Positions 35,984-45,730 of a stretch of DNA of 64,000 bases are shown piece by piece (position 1 is the stretch's first letter; every line of letters starts with the position of its first letter). The DNA comes from an uncultured Bacteroidales bacterium. Its GTDB lineage: Bacteria > Bacteroidota > Bacteroidia > Bacteroidales > Bacteroidaceae. A program made the translations under genes and the position numbers. Under the pieces are notes generated by a model. That model saw only the letters and a list, made by a program, of their open reading frames with translations, searched no databases and was not told the origin of the DNA. The stretch is from the NCBI GenBank assembly GCA_902787575.1, contig CADAGX010000002.1, forward strand, positions 124,001 through 188,000, given 5' to 3'.

Positions 35984-38185
35984 TTATTCTTTGCCAGCCT
36001 CGGGACGGGGCTTCCGTTCGGGGCGCGGGCGACGCGGACGCTCCTGATAGCCCTCAGGCTTCTCGAGAAGTACGCGACGCGAGAGTTTGTACTTGCCCGT
36101 CTTGGGGTCTATCTCGAGCAATTTCACGCGCAGCGTGTCGCCTTCCTTGATTCCGGCCTCTTCGACCGTCTCCAGTCGGCGCCAATCTATTTCGCTGATG
36201 TGCAGCAGACCGTCGCGGCCCGGCATGAACTCCACGAAACAACCATAAGGCATTACGCTGCGGACAACGCCTTCGTAGATTTCTCCCACTTCGGGAACAG
36301 CCACGATGGCCTTGATTTTTGCCATAGCTGCGCTGATGGCTGCTTTGTCGGGAGCCGATACCTGAACTTTTCCAACGCCATCTTCTTCGTCAATGGTGAT
36401 GGTTGTGCCGGTTTCCTCCTGCAGTCCCTGAATAATCTTGCCGCCAGGACCAATGACAGCACCGATGAATTCCTTCGGGATGATGATTTGTTCTATGCGC
36501 GGCACGTGCGGTTTCAGTTCGGCACGCGGCTCAGAAATTGTCTTCATCATTTCGCCGAGAATATGTTCACGGCCGGCTTTTGCCTGCATGAGCGCCTTTT
36601 CCAAAATTTCGTAGCTGAGGCCGTCGCATTTTATATCCATCTGCGTAGCGGTGAGACCCTTCGGAGTTCCGGTTGTCTTGAAATCCATGTCGCCCAAGTG
36701 GTCTTCGTCTCCAAGAATGTCGCTGAGGACTGCGTATTTCTCTTCGCCGGGATTCTTAATGAGGCCCATGGCAATTCCGCTGACGGGTGCCTTCAGGGGC
36801 ACACCGGCGTCCATAAGTGCCAGACAGCCTGCGCAGGTGGTGGCCATCGACGAGGAGCCGTTGCTCTCGAGCACGTCGCTCACCACGCGTATCGTGTAGG
36901 GGAAATCTTCTGGAATCTGACCTTTCAGGCCGCGCCATGCGAGATGGCCGTGGCCAATCTCGCGACGGCCAACGCCACGTTGTGCTTTTGCTTCGCCGGT
37001 CGAGAAAGGCGGGAAATTATAGTGCAGAAGGAAACGCTGATATTCGCGAACCAGCACGTCATCCACCAATTTCTCGTCGAGTTTCGTGCCAAGCGTACAA
37101 GTGGCCAACGCTTGCGTCTCGCCACGTGTAAAGATGGCGCTTCCGTGAGGACCGGGCAGCGGTTCTGCCTCGCACCAGATGGGGCGTATCTCGGTGGTTT
37201 TGCGGCCGTCCAGGCGAATTCCTTCGTCCAAGATGCAGCGGCGCATGGCGTCGCGCTCTACATCGTGATAATAGCGGTCCACAAGTGTGTTCTTCTCCTC
37301 GAGTTCCTCGGCGGTAAGTTCGGTATGTGCGGCAGCATAGCGCTCCTTGAAATCCTCGCGAATCTTTTCGAAGGCTTCGGCGCGCTGATGCTTTTCGAGT
37401 GCCTGCTTGGTGACATCATAAGCGGGCTGATAGCATTCTTTGTTCACTTGCTCGCGCAGTTCCTCGTCGTTGATTTCGTGGCAGTACTCGCGCTTTACGT
37501 CTTTTCCCAGTTCCTTGCTGAGTTCTTTCTGCAGGCGGCACATGGGCTTAATGGCTTCGTGAGCGGCTTTCAGGGCGCCGAGCAAATCTTGCTCGCTGAC
37601 TTCCTTCATTTCGCCTTCCACCATCATGATGTTTTCTTCCGTAGCGCCGACCATGAGGTCCATATCTGCCTGCTCCAGCTGTTGGAAGGTGGGGTTTATC
37701 ACGTATTGTCCGTCGATTCGTGCGACGCGGCATTCCGATATGGGGCCCTCGAAGGGAATATCGCTGACTGCCAGCGCAGCTGATGCAGCAAATCCTGCCA
37801 GTGCGTCGGGCATATCTTTACCGTCTGCAGAGAAGAGAATTACGTTTACGTACACTTCTGCATGATAGTTGCTGGGGAAGAGGGGGCGCAACGCGCGGTC
37901 CACGAGACGACACGTGAGGATTTCGTCGTCGTTGGCTTTGCCCTCGCGCTTTGTGAAGCCGCCGGGAAAACGTCCGGCTGCGGCATACTTTTCTCTGTAC
38001 TCAACCTGCAAGGGCATGAAATCTGTGCCGGGAACGGCATCCTTTGCGGCGCAAACAGTGGCCAGAAGCATCGTGTCGTTCATGCGAAGCATCACGGCTC
38101 CATCGGCTTGTTTCGCCAGTTTCCCGGTCTCGATGCTGATGGTTCTCCCATCAGGCAACTCGACTGTCTTTGTAATTACGTTCAT
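35984..38185 (-). CDS. pnp: polynucleotide phosphorylase
   Basis: 733 residues. 3'-5' phosphorolytic exoribonuclease of RNA decay. Two RNase PH-like domains: the first opens [19 protein letters not shown] and contains [11 protein letters not shown]; the second contains [18 protein letters not shown] and [24 protein letters not shown] domain lies near 575-615 ([20 protein letters not shown]) and an S1 domain near 635-705 ([21 protein letters not shown]). A short Arg/Pro-rich tail follows the S1 domain. A -7 box lies 41 nt upstream. Confidence 0.97.
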   Translation of the reverse strand: MNVITKTVELPDGRTISIETGKLAKQADGAVMLRMNDTMLLATVCAAKDAVPGTDFMPLQVEYREKYAAAGRFPGGFTKREGKANDDEILTCRLVDRALRPLFPSNYHAEVYVNVILFSADGKDMPDALAGFAASAALAVSDIPFEGPISECRVARIDGQYVINPTFQQLEQADMDLMVGATEENIMMVEGEMKEVSEQDLLGALKAAHEAIKPMCRLQKELSKELGKDVKREYCHEINDEELREQVNKECYQPAYDVTKQALEKHQRAEAFEKIREDFKERYAAAHTELTAEELEEKNTLVDRYYHDVERDAMRRCILDEGIRLDGRKTTEIRPIWCEAEPLPGPHGSAIFTRGETQALATCTLGTKLDEKLVDDVLVREYQRFLLHYNFPPFSTGEAKAQRGVGRREIGHGHLAWRGLKGQIPEDFPYTIRVVSDVLESNGSSSMATTCAGCLALMDAGVPLKAPVSGIAMGLIKNPGEEKYAVLSDILGDEDHLGDMDFKTTGTPKGLTATQMDIKCDGLSYEILEKALMQAKAGREHILGEMMKTISEPRAELKPHVPRIEQIIIPKEFIGAVIGPGGKIIQGLQEETGTTITIDEEDGVGKVQVSAPDKAAISAAMAKIKAIVAVPEVGEIYEGVVRSVMPYGCFVEFMPGRDGLLHISEIDWRRLETVEEAGIKEGDTLRVKLLEIDPKTGKYKLSRRVLLEKPEGYQERPRRPRPERKPRPEAGKE

Positions 38186-38225
38186 TGAAACTTGAAAATA
38201 ATAATATTATACGTCAAAAATCGCG

Positions 38226-38233
38226 CAAAGATA
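38226..38233 (-). promoter_or_regulatory. -7 box of pnp
   Basis: Minus-strand TATCTTTG, 41 nt upstream of the pnp ATG. TTG elements at 12 and 22 nt spacing are both off the usual distance. Confidence 0.5.
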
Positions 38234-38339
38234 GTAAATTAAATCCAAAACACAGCAAGTTGGGCGCATTATTATGCGAAAAGACCCTGTTTTTTCCTCT
38301 TTTTCGTGCGAAAACGACCTTAAATTGCTCAGAAAGTGA

Positions 38340-38347
38340 TACCTTTG
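38340..38347 (+). promoter_or_regulatory. -7 box upstream of the 22-bp array and thioredoxin-fold lipoprotein gene
   Basis: TACCTTTG, with TTG at 38325-38327 only 12 nt upstream. If used, the 22-bp array at 38404-38512 would be transcribed as part of a roughly 210-nt leader. Confidence 0.45.
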
Positions 38348-38403
38348 TGCTGCCAAAATGGGTTTGGAATGAACCAAACCACATGTAGCAGAAATAAGGG
38401 CTG

Positions 38404-38512
38404 CACGTGGCGCGAAAAAAACCACACGTGGCATGAACGAAAACTATGTGTGGCGTGAGCAAAAACTACGTGTGGCGTGAGCGAAAACTACACGTGGCAA
38501 AAATAAAGCGAC
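38404..38512. repeat. 22-bp tandem repeat array, locus 6 (5 units, opposite orientation)
   Basis: Units start at 38404, 38425, 38447, 38469 and 38491. They read CACGTGGCGCG..., CACGTGGCATGAACGAAAACTA, TGTGTGGCGTGAGC..., CGTGTGGCGTGAGCGAAAAC... and CACGTGGCAAAA.... This is the reverse complement of the family at 26.6 kb. It ends 52 nt before the next gene's start. Confidence 0.9.
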
Positions 38513-38564
38513 GAGGAGTTTTTTGCTCAAGGGCGAGAGGGTTGAAAATCAGTAAGGTAGGATT

Positions 38565-39710
38565 ATGAAAAGATACGCACTATATTTTCTTCTTGGCCTT
38601 GTGTTGGCCGGATGCAAAAGGAACAATTATTTTTGTGTAGAGGGACAAATCTCGGAAGCGGCGGACACGGTAATGTATCTCGAACACATTACGCTGGCCG
38701 ACGGCGTTGTGCCCATAGATTCTGTCAGGCTCACGGCCGAGGGAACATTCCGCATGAAGGGGAAAACGGAGGGCAATCCGGAGTTTTATCGCCTTCGCAT
38801 CGGCGGAGACTGCATCAATTTGGCCATCGACAGCACGGAGACAGTGCGTGTGGCGGCTTCGCTGCGGAATATGTCGTTCGGTTATACCGTAGAAGGCAGC
38901 GGCACGTGCGACACCATTCGACAGCTCTCGCTCAGGCTTGCTGCACTCGAGAAAAAGATTCGCGCCATGGCAGAAGACAGAAACTACACGTTGCAGGAGC
39001 GCGACTCGAACATATATAAAATGATAGAGGCCTACAAATTCGACGTGAAGCGCCAGTTCATCCTGAATCACTACGCTGCAGCCAGCAGTTACTACGCGTG
39101 CTTTCAGGTGCTGGCAGGCCGGCTGCTTTTCGATCCCGTGGGCAACGCCAACGATTTGATGTGGGTCAGTGCTGTGGCCAACGCGTGGGCCGACCGTTAT
39201 CCTGGGCGCCCGAGGACGGAAAACTTGCTTAGCATCGTGAAGGAAGGCAGGCGAAATCAGGCAAAACCACGTGAGATAGTGCTCGATCTGAACCACGAAA
39301 AAGTTCGTGAGCTGGGTATCATCGACATGACGATGCCCGACATCAACGGGCGCGAGGTGTCGCTCAGCAGCTTGCGAGGCAAGGTGGTGCTGCTCGACTT
39401 CACTGCTTTTTCACTTCCCGCCAGCCAGGAAAGAATTCTTCAGCTGCGAGACCTCTACAAACGATACCACGCACGCGGCTTCGAGATATATCAAGTCAGC
39501 GTCGACGCCGACCGGCATTTCTGGGCGCAGCGTTGCGAAAATTTGCCGTGGGTCAGCGTTTTCTGCGAAGAGGGCCTCGACAGTGACATGCTGAAGCTCT
39601 ACGGCGTGGACCATCTGCCGTACTATTTCCTCATCGACCGCAACTGCGACTTGCAGGCGCGGCAGGAGAACATCTCCAATCTGCGTCAGAGCATCGAAGC
39701 CCTGCTTTGA
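38565..39710 (+). CDS. thioredoxin-fold lipoprotein lacking the CxxC active site
   Basis: 381 residues. Lipoprotein signal MKRYALYFLLGLVLAGC (lipobox LAGC, Cys17). A DUF4369-like N-terminal beta domain (about 20-125), a helical middle, and a TlpA/AhpC-TSA-type thioredoxin fold (about 250-380) follow, the last recognisable by IDMTMPDINGREVSLSSLRGKVVLLDFTAF, VSVDAD and LPYYFLIDRNC. Where TlpA-like proteins have WCxxC this one has FSLPAS, so disulfide reductase activity is not expected. Inferred: periplasm-facing binding or structural protein derived from a thiol-disulfide reductase. Preceded by a 22-bp repeat array. Confidence 0.8.
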   Translation: MKRYALYFLLGLVLAGCKRNNYFCVEGQISEAADTVMYLEHITLADGVVPIDSVRLTAEGTFRMKGKTEGNPEFYRLRIGGDCINLAIDSTETVRVAASLRNMSFGYTVEGSGTCDTIRQLSLRLAALEKKIRAMAEDRNYTLQERDSNIYKMIEAYKFDVKRQFILNHYAAASSYYACFQVLAGRLLFDPVGNANDLMWVSAVANAWADRYPGRPRTENLLSIVKEGRRNQAKPREIVLDLNHEKVRELGIIDMTMPDINGREVSLSSLRGKVVLLDFTAFSLPASQERILQLRDLYKRYHARGFEIYQVSVDADRHFWAQRCENLPWVSVFCEEGLDSDMLKLYGVDHLPYYFLIDRNCDLQARQENISNLRQSIEALL

Positions 39711-39786
39711 GACTTTTCCTGCAGCACTTCGCGTCGTGAATGCGTGCTCCTTGCTGGCTGAGAAATGCAATTTCCCCGTCAAAAAT

Positions 39787-39817
39787 TTGCGCGTTTCAAA
39801 AAAGCTCCCTACCTTTG
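39787..39817 (+). promoter_or_regulatory. promoter of the greA operon
   Basis: TTG (39787-39789), 20-nt spacer, TACCTTTG (39810-39817). Predicted transcript start near 39823, leaving a leader of about 88 nt before greA. Confidence 0.8.
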
Positions 39818-39846
39818 CAGCGGACAACATAAAAGATGAGAGGATA

Positions 39847-39884
39847 GAGGGTTCCAGTCCGAAGGCTGGGATTCTTCTTTTTTT
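39847..39884 (+). terminator. intrinsic terminator inside the greA leader
   Basis: GAGGGTTCCAG pairs with CTGGGATTCTT (11 bp including several G-U pairs, 8-nt loop), followed by CTTTTTTT. It lies between the greA promoter and the greA ATG, so it should generate short leader RNAs or attenuate greA. Confidence 0.6.
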
Positions 39885-39910
39885 CTTGCTAATAAAAACT
39901 AAGTAAAGAT

Positions 39911-40381
39911 ATGGCTTATATGTCACAAAAAGGCTACGACAAGTTGGTAGCCGAACTTCAGCGCATGGAAACTGTAGATCGCCCCGCAGCCAGCGCAGCT
40001 ATCGCAGAGGCGCGCGACAAAGGCGACCTGAGCGAAAATGCAGAATATGATGCCGCCAAGGAGTGGCAGGGCAAGCTGGAAACAAAAATCGCCCTGTTGA
40101 AACAGACAATCATGGAGGCGAAAATCATTGACACGACGCACATGGACACCAATACGGTGCAGATTTTGGCAAACGTGGAACTTCGGAACGTGAAGACTGG
40201 CATGAAGATGAAATATCGCATCGTCAGCGAAACGGAAGCAAACCTGCGTGAAGGCAAAATTTCCGTTAGCACGCCCATCGCACAGGGCCTGTTGGGCAAA
40301 AAAGTCGGCGAAGTGGCAAAAATCCAGGTGCCGCAGGGCATCGTGGAGCTGGAGGTTGTCAGCATCGATTTCGACGAGTAA
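39911..40381 (+). CDS. greA: transcription elongation factor GreA
   Basis: 156 residues, standard length. N-terminal coiled coil (about 1-76) with acidic tip ARDKGDLSENAEYDAAKE (the D and E that stimulate RNA polymerase transcript cleavage), then the C-terminal FKBP-like domain with SPIAQGLLGKKVG-type sequence (here STPIAQGLLGKKVGEVAKI). It rescues backtracked RNA polymerase. First gene of greA-HIT-pfkB, with a leader that contains its own terminator. Confidence 0.96.
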   Translation: MAYMSQKGYDKLVAELQRMETVDRPAASAAIAEARDKGDLSENAEYDAAKEWQGKLETKIALLKQTIMEAKIIDTTHMDTNTVQILANVELRNVKTGMKMKYRIVSETEANLREGKISVSTPIAQGLLGKKVGEVAKIQVPQGIVELEVVSIDFDE

Positions 40382-40437
40382 TATTTTTGGCGGCTCCCTC
40401 ACTTTTCAGAGTCTGGCGCGTATAATATAAAAGGTAT

Positions 40438-40830
40438 ATGGCAAGTATTTTCAGTAGGATAGTGGCTGGCGAAATTCCCAGCTATAAAATCGCAGAGGAC
40501 GAGCGCTATTATGCTTTCCTCGACATCAGCCCGCTGCAGAAAGGACACACGCTGGTGATTCCGAAGCGTGAGGTGGATTACATTTTCGACTTGACGGACG
40601 AGGAAATAGCCGGTCTGCAAGTTTTTGCGAAGAAAGTGGCTGTGGCTATCAAGAAAGCCATTCCGTGTGTCAAGGTCGGCCAGTGTGTGCTTGGCCTTGA
40701 AGTGCCTCACGCCCACATTCACCTTGTACCAATGCAAACGGAAGCCGACATGCGCTTCACGAATCCTCATCTCTCGCTCACGCCCGAGGAGTTCGAAGAG
40801 GTGGCACAGAAGATTCGGGCAGCGTTGTAA
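40438..40830 (+). CDS. HIT-family nucleotide hydrolase/transferase
   Basis: 130 residues. Histidine triad PHAHIHLVP at 90-98 (H91, H93, H95), preceded by FLDISPLQKGHTLVIPKRE, the Hint/HinT pattern. Probable purine nucleoside phosphoramidase or adenylate hydrolase in the cytoplasm; exact substrate unknown. 57 nt after greA and 3 nt before the PfkB kinase gene, so in one operon. Confidence 0.93.
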   Translation: MASIFSRIVAGEIPSYKIAEDERYYAFLDISPLQKGHTLVIPKREVDYIFDLTDEEIAGLQVFAKKVAVAIKKAIPCVKVGQCVLGLEVPHAHIHLVPMQTEADMRFTNPHLSLTPEEFEEVAQKIRAAL

Positions 40831-40833
40831 GTC

Positions 40834-41766
40834 ATGCGCAAAGTCGTCGGCACGGGAGAAACCATTCTCGATATTCTTTTTCTGCAAGGCCAACCTGTGG
40901 CTGCGGTGCCTGGAGGCAGCAGTTTCAACAGTATCATCAGCACGGGGCGCGCAGGCGTCCCTTGTATTTTTGTGGGCTACACGGGGAATGACGCAGTCGG
41001 GCGGCAGACTGTGGAGTTTATGCGACACAACGGCGTGAGCACGGATTTCTTTGAGGTGCGCAACGACGAGAAAAGTGCACTCAGTCTGGCCTTCCTCGAC
41101 GAGCATGGCGATGCCGATTACACTTTCTACAAAACATCTCCACGTGCGGGAACGCAGTGGACACTGCCACCGTTTTCTCCAGGCGACGTGATGCTCTACG
41201 GCTCGTATTACGCAGCCTGTACTGGCACACGTCCGATGATTGAAGAGATGCTTGAGCGGGCAAATTCCGCTGGTGCAATTGTGTACTACGACCTCAACTT
41301 TCGCCGCAGCCATCAGCACGAGCTGGCAGCGCTCACTCCAACGATACAGTCTAACTTCAGGCATAGTAGCATAGTGCGCGGCAGTGCAGACGACTTTGAG
41401 GTGATGTTCGCCACGCGCGATGCCAGACAGATTTATTCACGGCATATCAGCTCGTTCTGCCCCTTCTTTATTTGTACTTCGGGCGCCGAGGCCGTCACGG
41501 TTTGCACTCCGACGGGTGCATACGACTACGAGGTGCCGCCCGTCACGGACGTAGTTAGCACGGTGGGAGCGGGCGATAATTTCAATGCGGGCTTTGCTTG
41601 TGCACTGATTTGGGAAGGCTTTGGTCTTGCCGACTTGCCGAAACTGAGGCGCGACGAATGGGAACGCCTCGTGCGTACAGCCTGCCTTTTTGCGGGTGAA
41701 GCCTGTCGCAGCACGGACAACTATATCAGCGCCGAGTTTGGGGCGCAACTTGCTGCCCGCAGATAG
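40834..41766 (+). CDS. PfkB-family sugar/nucleoside kinase
   Basis: 310 residues. N-terminal substrate region VPGGSSFNSIISTGRAGV (25-42) and the catalytic/anion-hole motif STVGAGDNFNAGF (242-254), with the base at D248. Family members phosphorylate fructose, ribose, ketodeoxygluconate or adenosine; the sequence does not settle which. Immediately downstream of the HIT gene (3-nt gap) in the greA operon. Convergent with coaD, whose stop is 17 nt away. Confidence 0.9.
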   Translation: MRKVVGTGETILDILFLQGQPVAAVPGGSSFNSIISTGRAGVPCIFVGYTGNDAVGRQTVEFMRHNGVSTDFFEVRNDEKSALSLAFLDEHGDADYTFYKTSPRAGTQWTLPPFSPGDVMLYGSYYAACTGTRPMIEEMLERANSAGAIVYYDLNFRRSHQHELAALTPTIQSNFRHSSIVRGSADDFEVMFATRDARQIYSRHISSFCPFFICTSGAEAVTVCTPTGAYDYEVPPVTDVVSTVGAGDNFNAGFACALIWEGFGLADLPKLRRDEWERLVRTACLFAGEACRSTDNYISAEFGAQLAARR

Positions 41767-41782
41767 TCGAAAACGGGAATTT

Positions 41783-42241
41783 TTAGAGGTTGTACTGCAT
41801 TCCTCGAGGCAGAAAATCTTCGATGGAATGGCCGAAATTTGCCAATTCGCGCACCGTACTGCTGCTGATGCATGCAAGTTCGGGGCGGCTTAGCAGCAGC
41901 ACCGTTTCAATGTTCGTGAGGCGGCGGTTCACGTCGGCTTGCGTCTGTTCGAAAAGAAAGTCGGCCGAGGTGCGCACGCCACGCAGTATGGCCGAAGCGT
42001 CCAGTCGCTTGGCGAGATCCGCGGTCAGCGTATCGTAGCTGACGACCTCAATTCTCGGCTCTCCGGCATATAGATTCTTCAGTGCTCGCACGCGTTCTTC
42101 CACGGGAATCCATCCCTTTTTACGCTCGTTGAAGCCCACTGCTATGACAAGCTGGTCGCACAGATGCAGCGCTCGCTCCACCAAATCGGCATGGCCCACT
42201 GTGAATGGGTCGAAAGAACCGGGAAACAAATATTTTCTCAT
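41783..42241 (-). CDS. coaD: phosphopantetheine adenylyltransferase
   Basis: 152 residues from the ATG at 42241, which places the nucleotidyltransferase motif GSFDPFTVGH at 8-17 as in other CoaD proteins; longer frames upstream run into a 22-bp repeat. Other marks: AVGFNERKKGW, RGVRTSADFLFE and the C-terminal ISSSTVRELA. Fourth step of coenzyme A synthesis: 4'-phosphopantetheine + ATP to dephospho-CoA. Downstream of parE, a gene order I recall from other Bacteroidales. Confidence 0.96.
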   Translation of the reverse strand: MRKYLFPGSFDPFTVGHADLVERALHLCDQLVIAVGFNERKKGWIPVEERVRALKNLYAGEPRIEVVSYDTLTADLAKRLDASAILRGVRTSADFLFEQTQADVNRRLTNIETVLLLSRPELACISSSTVRELANFGHSIEDFLPRGMQYNL

Positions 42242-42260
42242 GCCAAATCTATTTTTCTTG

Positions 42261-42303
42261 CGTGTGGTTTTTAGAAAACTACGTGTGGTAATCTTAGAAA
42301 CTG
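42261..42303. repeat. 22-bp repeat array, locus 7 (2 units)
   Basis: CGTGTGGTTTTTAGAAAACTA (21 bp, written in two parts: CGTGTGGTTTT + TAGAAAACTA) and CGTGTGGTAATC + TTAGAAACTG at 42282-42303. It occupies most of the gap between parE and coaD. Confidence 0.65.
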
Positions 42304-42328
42304 CCGCACGCAATTCTGCTGTCTGCTG

Positions 42329-44362
42329 TCACACCTCCACTTCTTCCTCTTCGGCCAAATCTTCCTCTACCACCAGATTGTTGATGATGAAGTCCTGCCG
42401 CTCGCTTGTGTTCTTTCCCATATAATATTCCAGCAGTTCGGCCACTTGGTCTCCCTTGCTGAGTGTGACGCACTCGAGGCGAATATCTGGGCCGATGAAG
42501 TTGCGGAATTCGTCGGGACTAATCTCGCCCAAACCTTTGAAGCGTGTGATTTCGGGGTCCGGGCCGAGGTCTTCGATGGCCTGCAGGCGCTCGTCTTCGT
42601 TGTAGCAGTATTGCGTGATGAAATCGGCCGTTTGGCTCAGATGACGGGCGAAGTGTTTGTTTTCTTCGTCGGCGCCTTCGTCGTCTTCCTTGTCATTAGC
42701 CCGCGCAATTTCCTCCTCCAATTGTTTCACTTTCTGCTTGCCGATTTTGGATTTTCGCCCGCGTACGCGGAAAAGCGGCGTCTGCAGGATATAGACGTGA
42801 CCCTTCTTAATAAGGTCGGGGAAGAACTGCAGGAAGAATGTTATCATCAGCAGCCGGATGTGCATCCCATCGACGTCTGCATCCGTCGCCACGATAACTT
42901 TATTGTAGCGGAGCCCGTCGAGCCCGTCCTCGATGTTTAGCGCCGCCTGCAGCAAGTTGAATTCCTCGTTCTCGTATACGACTTTTTTTGTCATGCCATA
43001 GCAGTTGAGCGGCTTTCCGCGTAGACTGAAGACAGCTTGCGTATTTACGTCGCGACTTTTCGTAATGCTGCCGCTGGCTGAGTCGCCCTCGGTGATGAAG
43101 ATGCACGACTCCTCTTGCATGTCTCCGCGCGGGTCGGAGAGGTGTATGCGACAGTCGCGCAATTTGCGGTTGTGCAGGTTCGCTTTCTTGCCGCGCTCGC
43201 GGGCAAGTTTGGCAACGCCAGCCATAGCCTTTCGTTCACGCTCGCTCTCCTGTACTTTCTGGAGAATGATGTCGGCTACGTCCGTGTTCTTGTGTAGATA
43301 ATTATCTACCTGCTCTTTCACGAAGTCGCCCACAAATTTATCTATGCTTATGCCGCCTTCTGGCGCCGTTGAGAGGGAGCCTAATTTTATTTTGGTCTGA
43401 CTCTCGAACAGCGGCTCCTGTATGTTTATGCTTATGGCAGCCACCAGTCCGTTTCGGATGTCGCCGTACTCGTAGTTCTTGCCGCTGTACTCCTTGATAA
43501 CTTCGGCAATATATTTCTTGAAGGCCGCTTGGTGCGTGCCGCCGAGTGTCGTATGTTGTCCGTTGACGAAGCTATAATATTCCTCACCGTTCTGGCGGCT
43601 GTGGGTAAAGGCTATTTCGATGTCATCGCCCTTCAGATGCACAATATCGTAGAGCGCCGTAGAAGTCATTCGGTCGGAGAGCAGATCAGACAAGCCGTTG
43701 CGCGAGAGGATGCGACGGCCGTTGAAGAGAATGGTGAGGCCCGTATTGAGGTAGGTGTAGTTACGCAGCATCACCTCGATGAATTCGTTCTGAAATGCGT
43801 AGTGCTTAAAGATGGTTCGGTCGGGCTCAAATGCGATAAAAGTGCCGTTTTCATCGTCGGTTTTCTCCGTCGTGTCGGACTGTAGCACGCCCTCTTTGAA
43901 AGTTGTTCGTCGCACTTGACCGTCGCGGAACGAGTGAGCCTCGAAATGAAGGCTCAAGGCGTTCACCGCCTTCAAGCCCACGCCATTCAAACCAACACTC
44001 TTCTTGAACGCTTTGTCGTCGTACTTTCCACCCGTATTCAGTTCGCTGACAGCTTCCACCAGCTTGCCAAGAGGGATGCCACGGCCGTAGTCGCGTACTG
44101 TGACACGCAGATTTTCCTCCAGCGTCACTTCGATGCGCTTGCCGGCATTCATCTTAAATTCGTCGATGCTGTTGTCAATGACTTCTTTCAGCAGGACGTA
44201 AATTCCGTCTTCGGCGTGCGAGCCGTCTCCTGTACGTCCAATGTACATGCCAGGACGGCGGCGAATATGTTGCAAACCTGTGAGCGTAATAATATTACCC
44301 TCGTCGTACGCTGCAACAGGCTCTTGCAGATTTTTTTCAAACTCCGTTTCGTTGCTGCTCAT
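42329..44362 (-). CDS. parE: DNA topoisomerase IV subunit B
   Basis: 677 residues. GHKL ATPase domain: [45 protein letters not shown] domain: [14 protein letters not shown] and [14 protein letters not shown], with the acidic metal-binding residues. The [23 protein letters not shown] opening is of ParE rather than GyrB type in this phylum. ATP-dependent decatenation partner of ParC, which is not in the window. The tail is acidic ([12 protein letters not shown]). It overlaps the upstream gene by 4 nt. Confidence 0.9.
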   Translation of the reverse strand: MSSNETEFEKNLQEPVAAYDEGNIITLTGLQHIRRRPGMYIGRTGDGSHAEDGIYVLLKEVIDNSIDEFKMNAGKRIEVTLEENLRVTVRDYGRGIPLGKLVEAVSELNTGGKYDDKAFKKSVGLNGVGLKAVNALSLHFEAHSFRDGQVRRTTFKEGVLQSDTTEKTDDENGTFIAFEPDRTIFKHYAFQNEFIEVMLRNYTYLNTGLTILFNGRRILSRNGLSDLLSDRMTSTALYDIVHLKGDDIEIAFTHSRQNGEEYYSFVNGQHTTLGGTHQAAFKKYIAEVIKEYSGKNYEYGDIRNGLVAAISINIQEPLFESQTKIKLGSLSTAPEGGISIDKFVGDFVKEQVDNYLHKNTDVADIILQKVQESERERKAMAGVAKLARERGKKANLHNRKLRDCRIHLSDPRGDMQEESCIFITEGDSASGSITKSRDVNTQAVFSLRGKPLNCYGMTKKVVYENEEFNLLQAALNIEDGLDGLRYNKVIVATDADVDGMHIRLLMITFFLQFFPDLIKKGHVYILQTPLFRVRGRKSKIGKQKVKQLEEEIARANDKEDDEGADEENKHFARHLSQTADFITQYCYNEDERLQAIEDLGPDPEITRFKGLGEISPDEFRNFIGPDIRLECVTLSKGDQVAELLEYYMGKNTSERQDFIINNLVVEEDLAEEEEVEV

Positions 44363-45519
44363 TTCACGTTCAAATTTTTACCAAACGCCACGCGTTTCTT
44401 ATGAATCGTACACTCCAGGTTTTTCCATTGTGCCTGACTCGGTCCGTTGTCTTCCAACTGGTGGTGCGTCTCGGCCCATTCGTACCCGTCTTTCGTGCCC
44501 TCGGGGATAAGGTCTGCAAAAATTAGGGCGTTGGCTCCCTTTTCTTGGTATTCGGGCAGTACGCCCACCAAAAGCATGTCCAGTATCTGTGGATGGCGGT
44601 TGAACCACAGCGCTTTTGCCATGTGGTACCATCCAAACGGGAAGAGTTTTGCCTTTGCTTTCTGTATGGCGCGGCTGAGACTGGTGATACAAATTCCCAT
44701 TCCGATGACCTCGCCCTCAGCCGTTTCCACTACGCTGAGATATCGCTTGTCGAGATATTGCAGATACTGCTTGGCGTAAGTATTCATTTGTTCCTCGTCC
44801 ATCTCGCTGTAGCCGTAGAGATTTGCGTAGGCCTTGTTTACCACACCAAGTACCTTGGGGATGTATCCGCCCTCGTAGATTTCCTTTTTGTTTTTAAACT
44901 TATGGATTCGGAAACCGTAGCGCTTCTTTACCAGTTCTGCCACTTTGAAATATTTCTGCCGATTGGCTTCGTGTCCCTTGCCGGGAACCATAACTTTTCG
45001 TTCCACCCATCCCACTTCTTTCTCGTACCCGAGTTGCAGCATGTGCTGCGGGTAGTAAGGATAATTGTAGATGCTGTTCATCGTGCTCAGCTGGTCGAAA
45101 CCTTCGGTTAGCATACCTTCCAAGTCCATATCCGTGAAGCCCAGCGGCCCGACGATGCGGTTCATACCCTTTTCAGCACCCCATTTCTCTACGGCCTCGA
45201 GCAGCGCGCGGCTTACCTCCAGGTCGTCTATGAAATCTATCCAGCCGAAGCGCACGTTTCGTTGTTTCCAAGTCTCGTTGGCGCGGTGGTTAATGATGGC
45301 TGCCACGCGTCCTACGATTTTTCCCTCCTTGCGGGCCAAAAAGAATTCCGCTTCACAAAAACGAAACGCAGGGTTCTTTTTCGGATTAAACGTGTCCAGC
45401 GTGTCCTCCAGAAAGTCAGGCACTGCGTACGGACAGTCTTTGTATAGTTCATAATTGAAGCGAACAAAAGCGCGCAACTCCTTTTTGTTTTTTACGGGCG
45501 AAACCACAATCTCTGACAT
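44359..45519 (-). CDS. GNAT-like N-acetyltransferase domain protein
   Basis: 386 residues. Two GNAT-like halves: an N-terminal region with [22 protein letters not shown] (about 54-75), the acetyl-CoA-side strand pattern, and a second half with [19 protein letters not shown]. The opening [32 protein letters not shown] is typical of an uncharacterised Bacteroidota family. Substrate unknown. First gene of a parE/coaD transcript; stop and parE start overlap (ATGA). A -7 box lies at 45565-45572. Confidence 0.8.
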   Translation of the reverse strand: MSEIVVSPVKNKKELRAFVRFNYELYKDCPYAVPDFLEDTLDTFNPKKNPAFRFCEAEFFLARKEGKIVGRVAAIINHRANETWKQRNVRFGWIDFIDDLEVSRALLEAVEKWGAEKGMNRIVGPLGFTDMDLEGMLTEGFDQLSTMNSIYNYPYYPQHMLQLGYEKEVGWVERKVMVPGKGHEANRQKYFKVAELVKKRYGFRIHKFKNKKEIYEGGYIPKVLGVVNKAYANLYGYSEMDEEQMNTYAKQYLQYLDKRYLSVVETAEGEVIGMGICITSLSRAIQKAKAKLFPFGWYHMAKALWFNRHPQILDMLLVGVLPEYQEKGANALIFADLIPEGTKDGYEWAETHHQLEDNGPSQAQWKNLECTIHKKRVAFGKNLNVK

Positions 45520-45564
45520 TTTTTGCTTGCATTTTGCGTCCCGCCAGCGGGACTATTTAGAAGG

Positions 45565-45572
45565 CAAAGATA
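45565..45572 (-). promoter_or_regulatory. -7 box of the GNAT-parE-coaD transcript
   Basis: Minus-strand TATCTTTG, 45 nt upstream of the GNAT-like ATG; no clear TTG at normal spacing. Confidence 0.5.
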
Positions 45573-45655
45573 AGAAAAACTGGCGACACTTTTGGCATGA
45601 AGAGGCGGAAAATGTGAGAAAATGCGCTCTGAAAGCCGAAAATTCCTAAAAATGC

Positions 45656-45686
45656 TTGTGGGAAACGCTAAATTGTGTTACATTTG
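45656..45686 (+). promoter_or_regulatory. promoter of the tandem OmpA genes
   Basis: TTG (45656-45658), 20-nt spacer, TACATTTG (45679-45686); ATG 44 nt downstream. Confidence 0.8.
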
Positions 45687-45730
45687 CACAAATTATGCAC
45701 TGAATAAAAACGTTTTTATAAATCAAAGTT

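Noticed and set aside
36200-37783. 527-codon plus-strand open frame antisense to pnp
   Set aside because: Compositional shadow of pnp.
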